Shown here in pieces: positions 26,701-32,297 of a stretch of 32,297 nucleotides of DNA. The notes beneath the pieces are model-generated. The model saw only the letters and a program-made list of their open reading frames with translations. It was not told the origin of the DNA and ran no database searches. Both the position numbers and the translations under genes were made by a program. Numbering within the stretch: position 1 is the stretch's first letter; every line of letters starts with the position of its first letter. The stretch lies in the NCBI GenBank assembly GCA_025934485.1, contig JAICXX010000053.1, positions 1 to 32,297 on the forward strand, read 5' to 3'. Source of the stretch: Chitinophagaceae bacterium. Its GTDB lineage: Bacteria; Bacteroidota; Bacteroidia; Chitinophagales; Chitinophagaceae.

Positions 26701-27438
26701 GCCGCGGGCCTGGGCGACGATCCCGGCATGTGGAAAAGCCTCGCGGTGGCGGACGTGGATGGCGATGGCGATCTGGACATTATCGCCGGCAACCTCGGCA
26801 CCAACAATCCCTATCATGTCTCCGCGGAAACGCCGATGCGGCTGATCGCAAAAGACTTCCAGGGCAATGGCCGGATCACCCCGCTGCTTTGCTATGATAT
26901 CCCGGATGAAACCGGCAAGAAGACGCTACAACCGGGCATGGATCTCAACCACCTGAGCCGTCAGGAGCCGTCATTCAAAGATCGTTTCCCAACCAACACC
27001 GATTTCGCTAAGGCCGGTCTCGCACAGATCCTTCCCGCCGAAGCGATGAAAGACGCCCTCACGCTTAACTGCAGTGAACTGCATACCTGCTGGTTCGAAA
27101 ATCTCGGCGGTGGCAAATTCCGCAAACACCTCTTACCGCTGCAAGCGCAATTTGCACCGGTGAATGCGATCCTTGCCCGCGATCTCGATGGTGATGGAAA
27201 AGTAGATCTGGTGCTGGCGGGGAACGAATACCAGGCTGAGGTGATCGGCGGGCGTTATGATGCTTCTTATGGTCTGTTGCTCCATGGAGAAGGACACGGA
27301 AATTTCGCGCCGGTCCCTCGGGGCATTTTTATAAAAGGCGATGTAAAAGACATCAAAAGTATAAAGAACGGGAAAGGCGGTGATCTGATCCTGGTGGGCA
27401 TCAACGATCAGACGATGCGCATTCTCACCCGCAGATAA
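23758..27438 (+). CDS. Very large FG-GAP/VCBS and ASPIC-UnbV domain lipoprotein
   Basis: A 1226-residue surface or periplasmic lipoprotein (lipobox LAVSC, Cys17). It is built of Ca-binding FG-GAP/VCBS propeller blades with motifs such as GDFNKDGLPDLFF, DVNNDGWPDIYV, DYDGDGLPDMYL, DFNGDGWPDVYV, DFDNDGYKDITI and DLDNDGDLDLVV. An ASPIC/UnbV domain follows (about 570-645; GIGTKIRLWQNG through FGLGPAGRVDSVTVIWP), and a second propeller ends near residue 1226. Relatives often sit in sus-type loci of Chitinophagaceae, where they are thought to bind glycans or assist surface display; the function is unproven. At least four low-complexity insertions interrupt it: 357-397, about 539-563, 650-703 and 857-895. 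The start 23758 is preferred over an upstream frame extension because it gives the lipobox. GH35 follows after 18 bp. Confidence 0.88.
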   Translation: MNKVIASWLLLCLAVSCNRRPPTLFTRLDPSVSGIHFNNTITENDSVNLIADEYAYMGSGVGVGDFNKDGLPDLFFGGNQTSSRLYLNLGNHQFRDITSTAGVETTSWCTGISVVDVNNDGWPDIYVCVSGNAPHHNLLFINNHDLTFTERSAEYGLADTGFCTQAAFFDYDGDGLPDMYLVRHELHPSVSQNDIVKPDTSGSSIRSDKLYKNMGALAGTGHPWFKDVSLSAGIRDDGYGLGVVVSDFNGDGWPDVYVTNDYLSNDLLWLNNRNGTFTNVIAESLGHQSYSSMGVDAADVNNDGLPDIATLDMMPGDNYRKKTMYSFMSYERYELERRAGFQPEFMRNMLQLNRGNWLPAGPFSRRTGAPLCLRGAVRLPPPCLGRTSDIRPSGFPYFSEIGQLAGIAETDWSWSILLADFDNDGYKDITITNGEGRDLINADFIDYRVATYGRIDKETRDALLRKQLDSMGKIALRKYYFRNNGDGTFSNESQLSGIDEKAISNGAAYVDLDNDGDLDLVVNNIDQEASVYINNSREFAPQAAPTPNQSSNEPTSQPAMHAPSHYVTFVLHGDSLNRDGIGTKIRLWQNGVVQTVEQYPVRGYASSIDPRPHFGLGPAGRVDSVTVIWPCGRTQHLQHIAIDTTLTLTEPEAEAAAPATAPSSPGLSATSAPAATPSVLQPSRGPSANPSSPALASTAPAATFRDITDSLRVNFKHQETFFNDFAFNSLLPQKFSQAGPFISTGDLNGDGLMDFFIGGAFNQSGEVWLQQPNGTFIGKPLVSGVKHQEDMQSILVDVDGDHDLDLIVASGSSEFGKGSPFLTPRLYVNDGKGNFTLRPDAFPASVNTIAQTISFTGGSASPGGGRTPSRGPALSGSHTAPRAPGDTPRPAAPAPLRVFIGGRVSLDYPYSPKSFLLEYRNGAFVDITAETCPALSEAGMVTASLWADIDGDGQNELIIAGDWMPVRIFKPDNGQLKELTDAAGLGDDPGMWKSLAVADVDGDGDLDIIAGNLGTNNPYHVSAETPMRLIAKDFQGNGRITPLLCYDIPDETGKKTLQPGMDLNHLSRQEPSFKDRFPTNTDFAKAGLAQILPAEAMKDALTLNCSELHTCWFENLGGGKFRKHLLPLQAQFAPVNAILARDLDGDGKVDLVLAGNEYQAEVIGGRYDASYGLLLHGEGHGNFAPVPRGIFIKGDVKDIKSIKNGKGGDLILVGINDQTMRILTRR
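24826..24948. repeat. 123-bp in-frame insert made of short DNA repeats
   Basis: The insert separates LQLNRGN from FSEIGQLAGIAETDW, which relatives join through only one or two residues. It contains CCCGCCGGACC twice (24832-24842, 24848-24858), CCGTCCGGCTTCC twice (24884-24896, 24931-24943), and a 7-bp inverted repeat GCGCCAC/GTGGCGC (24862-24868, 24878-24884) with a 9-nt loop. The direct repeats lie 16 and 47 bp apart, so each pair is read in two different frames. The encoded peptide is rich in Arg, Pro, Cys and Leu and resembles no known domain. Confidence 0.8.
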
Positions 27439-27456
27439 AATATAAAAATTGGAAAG

Positions 27457-29475
27457 ATGATTAGATATTTTTTGGCTCTAGTAGGTGTATTGGTCATGTT
27501 AAGCTCTTCGTTTGGCCAGGCGCAAACATCCGCGGTCAGCCCCCCGTTCCAGCGGCGGCATACCTTCACGACAAATGATACGGCGTTCTTACTCGATGGC
27601 AAACCGTTTCAGATCATATCGGGGGAGATGCATTATCCCCGCGTTCCCAGGGCCGCGTGGAGACAGCGGATGAGGATGGCAAAGGCCATGGGCATAAACA
27701 CCATTGGAACATACGTATTCTGGAATTTGCAGGAGCCGGAAAAAGGGGTATTCGACTTTTCGGGGAACAATGACATTGCCGCATTTGTAAGGACTGCGCA
27801 AGAAGAAGGACTATGGGTCTTGCTTCGCCCCAGCCCATATGTGTGTGCGGAATGGGAGTTTGGCGGCTATCCCTACTGGTTACAGAATATTCCCGGATTG
27901 GTGGTGCGCAGCAAGGAGCCGCAATACCTTAAAGAGTATCAACGTTATATTACCAGGGTGGGGAAGGAACTCTCTCCCCTCCTCGTCACTAATGGTGGCA
28001 ATATCCTCATGGTTCAGGTCGAAAACGAATACGGGGCGTACGGCGCCGACCGTGAATATCTCGAGACCAACCGAAAGATGTTTATAAACGCCGGCTTCAA
28101 CTGTTTGCTGAACACCTGTGATGCGGCTAAAGATATTACGAAAGGCACGACACCCGCGTTCCTTCCTGCTATCAATGGCGATAACTCGCCGGAGAAGGTA
28201 AAGGCGATCATCAACAACCTCCATGGCGGCAAGGGACCCTATTTTATGGCGGAATGGTATCCGGCATGGTTTGACTGGTGGGGCGAGCCTCATCATACGG
28301 TGCCTGCGGAAAAATATGCGCAGCAGCTGGATTCAGTGTTATCGGCCGGGCTTTCCATCAACATGTATATGTTTCATGGCGGCACGACCCGTGGGTTCAT
28401 GAATGGCGCCAACTGTTATGATACCTCTTTTTACCAGCCGCAGGTCAGCAGCTACGACTATGATGCGCCGCTCGACGAAGCAGGTAATGCCACAGAAAAG
28501 TTTATGGTCTTCAGAAACGTGATCGCCCGTCATCTGCCCGCGGGCCAGCGTCTGCCCGACGTCCCCGCGCCCAAGCCCACGATCATCCTTCCCCCAATCG
28601 TCTTTCACGAGCAAACACCTTTAGTCGACATGCTTCCCACACCAAAGGAGTCCCAGCGTCCGCTAACCTTCGAAGCGTTGCATCAAGCCTACGGCTACGT
28701 CCTCTACCGCACTATCGTCTCCGCCGGGCCCACCCGGCCCACCCATGTCGCCACCGCCGCCCCCACCACGGCGCTCCTTCGCATAGATAGCGTCCGCGAC
28801 TACGCGATCGTGTTCGTCAATGGGAAGAGGCAAGGCATCCTCGACAGGATGAAAAAGCAAGACAGCCTCACGATCTCCGTTCCCGCCGGTGGCGCAATCC
28901 TCGATATCCTCGTCGAAAATATGGGCCGGATCAACTATGGCCCAAATCTGCTGAAGAATCACAAGGGCATCACGCAAAGCGTTTCCCTCAACGACCGCGA
29001 GCTCACAGGCTGGAAGATGTACTCCTTCCCCTTCGACCACGTCGCCGCCACCAAACCCGCCGGGCCCGTCGCGACCCGGCCCGCAACCGTCACCCAACGC
29101 CCAACCGCCCGAGCCGCAACCGCCGCCGCTACCAAACAGCCCTCGGCCGCCGCCTCGTTTGCAAAGCAGCGCACCAAAGCCATCCCCGCCGCCCCCGAAA
29201 TGCCGACCCTCAAAAAAGCGACATTCCATCTCGACGCCGTCGGCGACACCTATCTCGACATGCGTCCATGGGGCAAAGGCTGCGTATGGATCAATGGACA
29301 TAACTTGGGCCGCTACTGGGAGCTCGGCCCGCAGCAAACAATCTATGTCCCGGCCGAATGGCTAAAAAAGGGTGACAACGTCATAGAAGTGCTTGAACTA
29401 TTAAAGCCGGAACAAAACGAGCTCAATAGCCTCGAAAAACCGATTTTAGACCAGCTGCGGCCGGAGGCCTATTAG
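27457..29475 (+). CDS. GH35 beta-galactosidase, exported
   Basis: A 672-residue exo-beta-galactosidase of family GH35, which removes terminal galactose from oligosaccharides. Signal peptide 1-22 ends in FGQAQ. The catalytic barrel (about 40-345) shows SGEMHYPRVPRAAWRQRM, GINTIGTYVFWNLQEP, RPSPYVCAEWEFGGYPYW, acid/base Glu191 in VQVENEYGAYG, and nucleophile Glu266 in MAEWYPAWFDWWG. Beta-sandwich domains follow, ending with GCVWINGHNLGRYWELGPQQ, normal for the family. Two loops carry extra Ala/Thr/Pro-rich sequence: about 422-438 (GPTRPTHVATAAPTTA) and 529-584, the latter between KMYSFPFDH and ATFHLDAVGDTYLDMR. It is the last gene of the polysaccharide locus and would finish the galactan breakdown begun by GH30. 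Confidence 0.95.
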   Translation: MIRYFLALVGVLVMLSSSFGQAQTSAVSPPFQRRHTFTTNDTAFLLDGKPFQIISGEMHYPRVPRAAWRQRMRMAKAMGINTIGTYVFWNLQEPEKGVFDFSGNNDIAAFVRTAQEEGLWVLLRPSPYVCAEWEFGGYPYWLQNIPGLVVRSKEPQYLKEYQRYITRVGKELSPLLVTNGGNILMVQVENEYGAYGADREYLETNRKMFINAGFNCLLNTCDAAKDITKGTTPAFLPAINGDNSPEKVKAIINNLHGGKGPYFMAEWYPAWFDWWGEPHHTVPAEKYAQQLDSVLSAGLSINMYMFHGGTTRGFMNGANCYDTSFYQPQVSSYDYDAPLDEAGNATEKFMVFRNVIARHLPAGQRLPDVPAPKPTIILPPIVFHEQTPLVDMLPTPKESQRPLTFEALHQAYGYVLYRTIVSAGPTRPTHVATAAPTTALLRIDSVRDYAIVFVNGKRQGILDRMKKQDSLTISVPAGGAILDILVENMGRINYGPNLLKNHKGITQSVSLNDRELTGWKMYSFPFDHVAATKPAGPVATRPATVTQRPTARAATAAATKQPSAAASFAKQRTKAIPAAPEMPTLKKATFHLDAVGDTYLDMRPWGKGCVWINGHNLGRYWELGPQQTIYVPAEWLKKGDNVIEVLELLKPEQNELNSLEKPILDQLRPEAY

Positions 29476-29482
29476 CACTAGC

Positions 29483-29512
29483 CAGCACTTACTTACTAGT
29501 AAGTAAGTGCTG
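29483..29512. promoter_or_regulatory. 30-bp perfect palindrome
   Basis: The half-site CAGCACTTACTTACT (29483-29497) is followed at once by its exact reverse complement (29498-29512). The core repeats ACTT/AAGT on either side of ACTAGT. It starts 8 bp after the GH35 stop and lies 46 bp before the thioredoxin-like gene. No T-run follows, so it is not a standard intrinsic terminator. Size and symmetry fit an operator for a dimeric repressor of the TetR or MarR kind, or a transcript-end hairpin for the upstream operon. Confidence 0.9.
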
Positions 29513-29557
29513 CTTCGCATATTAGGTCCTTCCCCATTCAATCCTTAAATTAGACGG

Positions 29558-30100
29558 ATGAAAACAGCCATCCTCGTAGTCTACCTGTTGAGCTCGTTCG
29601 TTGCAGTTGCCAATACAGCAACCCCACCCTCGGCCGACGAGATCGTCAAACAAGCCTGTGCCGAAGCCGCGGCGTCGCACAAAAAGGTGATGGTGATCTT
29701 TCACGCCTCGTGGTGCAGCTGGTGTCATAAGCTGGACACGATGATGGCCAGCCCCGAATGCAAGCCGCTGTTCGATCAGAGTTTCGTCGTCTGTCATCTG
29801 GACATCGCCGAATCGCCCGACAAGCTCGGCCTGGAAAACCCCGGCGCCGAAGAGCTCTACGCCAAATATGCCAACCAAAACTGCGGCATCCCGTTTTACC
29901 TCATCATGAATCCGGACGGATCCGTCATCGCCGACTCGCGCATCAAATCCCACGGCGTCGCTCCCACTGGTAAAGGCGACAACACCGGCTACCCCGGCTC
30001 CAGACCCGAGATGGAGTACTTTCTGCGCACCCTCCGCGAAACCACCACCCTCACCCCCGCCCAGCTCAAGATAATTAAGGAAAAGTTCGCCCAAAAATAG
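29558..30100 (+). CDS. Periplasmic thioredoxin-family protein
   Basis: A 180-residue exported thioredoxin-fold protein. A signal peptide covers about 1-21 (ending VAVANTA). The redox motif is FHASWCSWCHKLD with Cys53 and Cys56, the WCxWCHK form found in DsbD-gamma-like and DUF255-like thioredoxins. A later segment NQNCGIPFYLIMNPDGSVI holds the conserved cis-Pro (GIPFY) and strand. The C-terminal 45 residues are a helical tail ending KEKFAQK. It probably reduces or protects periplasmic disulfides; the partner is unknown. No partner gene lies beside it, and it seems to be a separate unit bounded by the palindrome upstream and a promoter downstream. Confidence 0.85.
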   Translation: MKTAILVVYLLSSFVAVANTATPPSADEIVKQACAEAAASHKKVMVIFHASWCSWCHKLDTMMASPECKPLFDQSFVVCHLDIAESPDKLGLENPGAEELYAKYANQNCGIPFYLIMNPDGSVIADSRIKSHGVAPTGKGDNTGYPGSRPEMEYFLRTLRETTTLTPAQLKIIKEKFAQK

Positions 30101-30170
30101 CCCGCCCAGACGCCTATCGAACCCTGGCCGCCCGACCGCTACCCAGTCCCCCCGGGACCCTGCGGCCCCC

Positions 30171-30201
30171 TTGCACACCTAAAAATAAATTCGTAAATTT
30201 G
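30171..30201 (+). promoter_or_regulatory. Bacteroidota-type promoter upstream of the zinc-ribbon gene
   Basis: TTG at 30171-30173 and TAAATTTG at 30194-30201 match the -33 and -7 consensus (TTG, TAnnTTTG) exactly, with 20 bp between. Transcription would begin near 30207, leaving a leader of about 115 nt before the ATG at 30323. A small hairpin GTGTA/TACAC (30201-30215) overlaps the expected start. The leader contains a GC-rich stretch (about 30225-30258) that could fold, but I recognise no known riboswitch in it. Confidence 0.7.
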
Positions 30202-30322
30202 TGTAGTTTTTACACTACGCTCAAAGCCAGCGGTTTCGGCCGCCGGCCCGGCGCGAACAGATCAAGAGGTTGCTTGTCATAACCCTGGAAAAATCCGTAG
30301 ACCCTTTAATATTTTATCAAAA

Positions 30323-30556
30323 ATGCAATCTCTTAAAGAATCCATGGGCGAGCTCCCCATTGCCGCAGGACCAATGAAATGTCCGGTTTGCGGCTCGGCA
30401 ATGTATCCTACAGACAGGAACAATTTTGAGATCACCTTTCGCTGCTCCTCCTCTGAAGCCCGGTTTTGGGACTATGACCGCGGCACGGAAGCCCAAAAGG
30501 TCAGCAAAGATCACTGGGACAAATCCCTCAGGGAAGTGTTTTTAAATAGAGGCTAA
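30323..30556 (+). CDS. Small zinc-ribbon-like protein of unknown function
   Basis: A 77-residue cytosolic protein. I do not recognise its family. CPVCGSAM (Cys20, Cys23) forms a half zinc knuckle, but the second half is reduced to Cys41 in FRCSSSEARFW, with His64 as a possible fourth ligand. The C-terminus is charged (KDHWDKSLREVFLNRG). Coding potential is supported by the consensus promoter upstream and by the well-formed cysteine motif. Base composition is less GC-rich than its neighbours. Confidence 0.7.
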   Translation: MQSLKESMGELPIAAGPMKCPVCGSAMYPTDRNNFEITFRCSSSEARFWDYDRGTEAQKVSKDHWDKSLREVFLNRG

Positions 30557-30763
30557 CCCCTCACCTCCTCTATCGCCTGATAATCAACCTTTTCAGTATC
30601 GGCGACGTTACCCGGCCCGGCCCTCCTGCCCGGACAGGCTCTTACACACCCAAAGCGACCCACCCACCGCATCCTGGCATCATCCTAAATACTGTAACTT
30701 TTGCGCCCTTCGCGCGACCAATAACTTGGTCTACGCCAGAACGGCCCTCAAAAAGCGCAAGAT
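30557..30763. other. Intergenic region before signal peptidase gene
   Basis: This 207-bp gap has no coding frame I would support. A weak promoter candidate TAACTTTTG (30695-30703) is one base longer than the -7 consensus and lies about 60 bp before the signal peptidase start; no clear -33 TTG is at the right distance. A GC-rich patch with CCCGG repeats (30610-30640) resembles the low-complexity DNA seen inside several genes of the window. Confidence 0.35.
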
Positions 30764-32297
30764 ATGCCCATGCACCAGGTCCTCGTATTACTGATCATTC
30801 AGTTAGCCCTTGTCCTTCTCCCGGCACCCGGCCTCTACCTCCTTTTCAAAAAGGCAGGCCTGGGCACGCCAAGCTGGAAAGCCTTCATCCCCTTCTACAA
30901 CACCTGGATCATGCAGGATCTCGCCGGGCGCCCCAGCCACTGGGTCTTCTGGCAGCTCGTCCCGGTGATGGGCTGGTTCATCACCATGGGTCTCTACGTC
31001 GAATTCGTGAAGACCTTTGGCAAATTTCACCTCTGGGAACACGCCCTCGCCGCCCTGCTGCCCATGATCTATTTACCGGCAATCGGCGCAGATGCCAACA
31101 CCAACTATATCGGTGTAGACGCCGCCAGAAAATATAAAAAAGGCAAAGCCCGCGAATGGGTCGACGCCGCCGTCTTCGCCGTAGTAGCCGCGACGCTCAT
31201 CCGTACCTTCGTCTTCGAAGCCTATGTGATCCCCTCCGGATCAATGGAGAAATCCCTGCTCGTCAACGACTATCTCTTCGTCAGCAAATTCGCCTATGGC
31301 CCCCGCATCCCCGCGACACCGCTGAGCTTTCCCTTCGTTCATAACACCCTTCCCCTCGGCGAACGCAAAAGCTATCTCGAATGGATCAAGCTGCCCTATA
31401 TCCGCTGGTTTCCAAGCCCCGTTAAACGCGGCGATGTCGTAGTCTTCAACCTCCCCGTAGGCGACACGGTGATCAATACCCCCGACTATCAATCGCAGAT
31501 AACCTATTACCAGGCCATGCGCGATATCGGCAACGGCAATGTCGACAGCGGCCGCGAGGTCATACTGAGCGACCCCGACAAATATCCCATCGTGCTGCGG
31601 CCCGTCGACAAAGAGGAGAATTATATCAAACGCTGTGTCGGCATTCCCGGCGACACCCTGCAGATAAAGGATCAGGTGGTATCCATCAACGGAACGCCTC
31701 AGCCCCTTCCGCCCGAATCCGAGACCTGGTATGTCGTCAAGACCAAAGGCCAGGCCATCGACGAACAACCAATGAAGGAGCAATACGACGTCGATATCAC
31801 CAAAGACGATGAATTTCGACAAACGGAAAGGCCCGATGTATACCGCATCCTTCTCGAACAGCAAGCCTACCAAAAGATGGTGCAAAATCATTTCGCGGAC
31901 AGCATCGGTCCCGTGATCGACAGCGCGTATAGCGTCTATCCTTACTCGCCGTTATGCCATTGGACCATTGACAATTTCGGCCCCATCATAGTGCCCAAAA
32001 CGGGTATGACCATCACCCTCACCCCTGAGAACTACGCCCTCTACGAAAGGGTCATCCGCACCTACGAAGACAACGACTTCGAAGAAAAGGACGGCAAATA
32101 CTACCTCAACGGAAGCGCCGTCACCCGATACACCTTCAAAGGAAATTACTATTGGATGATGGGTGACAATCGCCATGACTCGCAGGACGCCCGCTTCTGG
32201 GGATTCGTGCCCGAAGACCACATCGTCGGCAAGGCCTCGCTGATCTGGATGAGCTGGGACAAAGGCATCCGCTGGAACCGGCTCTTCAGGCCGATCA
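30764..32297 (+). CDS. lepB: Signal peptidase I (3' end outside window)
   Basis: The membrane serine protease that removes signal peptides from exported proteins. The frame is open from the ATG at 30764 to the window edge (511 complete codons), so only a short tail should be missing. It has the Bacteroidota layout: an N-terminal extension with about three hydrophobic segments (1-105, including GTPSWKAFIPFYNTW and FWQLVPVMGWF), then the usual helix (about 130-147) before the catalytic domain. Nucleophile Ser160 lies in IPSGSMEKSLLVNDYLFVSK, and the general base is Lys289 in YIKRCVGIPGDTL. The final box GDNRHDSQDARFWGFVP and the closing IVGKASLIWMSWD are present. A long acidic insertion (about 320-440) separates the lysine box from the last box. 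A second Met two codons later could also start it. Confidence 0.96.
   Translation, partial: MPMHQVLVLLIIQLALVLLPAPGLYLLFKKAGLGTPSWKAFIPFYNTWIMQDLAGRPSHWVFWQLVPVMGWFITMGLYVEFVKTFGKFHLWEHALAALLPMIYLPAIGADANTNYIGVDAARKYKKGKAREWVDAAVFAVVAATLIRTFVFEAYVIPSGSMEKSLLVNDYLFVSKFAYGPRIPATPLSFPFVHNTLPLGERKSYLEWIKLPYIRWFPSPVKRGDVVVFNLPVGDTVINTPDYQSQITYYQAMRDIGNGNVDSGREVILSDPDKYPIVLRPVDKEENYIKRCVGIPGDTLQIKDQVVSINGTPQPLPPESETWYVVKTKGQAIDEQPMKEQYDVDITKDDEFRQTERPDVYRILLEQQAYQKMVQNHFADSIGPVIDSAYSVYPYSPLCHWTIDNFGPIIVPKTGMTITLTPENYALYERVIRTYEDNDFEEKDGKYYLNGSAVTRYTFKGNYYWMMGDNRHDSQDARFWGFVPEDHIVGKASLIWMSWDKGIRWNRLFRPI

Noticed and set aside
30113..30175. Possible terminator hairpin GTCCC/GGGAC after the thioredoxin gene
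   Set aside because: The stem is short, the loop tiny and no T-run follows; such pairs are frequent in this GC-rich DNA.
1..32297. Search for CRISPR arrays, tRNA genes, insertion sequences, phage or defence genes
   Set aside because: No regularly spaced repeats, cloverleaf-like sequences, transposase motifs or defence-type domains were seen by eye in any gap or frame.

Overview
The window looks like chromosomal DNA from a GC-rich member of the Bacteroidota, most likely near the Chitinophagaceae. The grounds are a SusC/SusD pair preceded by a hybrid two-component sensor, C-terminal sorting domains of the type IX secretion kind, a TAnnTTTG-type promoter, the Bacteroidota form of signal peptidase I, and generally weak Shine-Dalgarno sequences. 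Coding strands are very C-rich at third positions, which leaves many long but meaningless antisense frames open. I saw no tRNA, rRNA, CRISPR array, insertion sequence or phage gene.

Layout. (1) 1-2358: the end of an FtsX/MacB-type ABC transporter permease. It meets, end to end with no spacer, a convergent gene for a large secreted sorting-domain protein (2359-4689, minus strand). (2) 4825-6603: a secreted PQQ-type sugar dehydrogenase with a sorting domain. (3) 6649-12983: a compact respiratory operon with cytochrome c oxidase subunits II (fused cytochrome c), I and III, a CtaG-like assembly factor, a small two-helix subunit, a Rieske protein, and a cytochrome b fused to a C-terminal cytochrome c. 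It probably encodes a menaquinol:O2 bc-caa3 supercomplex, and a short hairpin plus T-run ends it. (4) 13034-29475: a polysaccharide utilisation locus with a hybrid two-component sensor, SusC, SusD, a GH30 lipoprotein, a very large FG-GAP/UnbV lipoprotein and a GH35 beta-galactosidase. Beta-1,6-galactan or a type II arabinogalactan is a plausible target. Two identical 14-bp direct repeats, 22 bp apart, lie just upstream of susC and are good candidates for the sensor's binding site. (5) 29558-32297: a periplasmic thioredoxin-like protein, a small zinc-ribbon-like protein with a clear promoter, and signal peptidase I cut by the window edge. A 30-bp perfect palindrome separates the PUL from the thioredoxin gene.

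The most unusual signal cuts across genes. At least eight conserved proteins or domains carry in-frame Pro/Ala/Gly-rich or repetitive insertions in loops: CoxC, CtaG, the small oxidase subunit, the sensor propeller, the UnbV protein several times, and GH35 twice. Two kinds can be told apart. In the small oxidase subunit two identical decapeptides are encoded with 9 of 10 codons different, so the peptide is conserved and the DNA is not. In the UnbV protein a 123-bp insert carries DNA repeats that are read in different frames, so the DNA is repeated and the peptide is not. These insertions, the bc-caa3 operon with its PDWY quinol-site motif, and the two regulatory DNA elements are the items most worth following.
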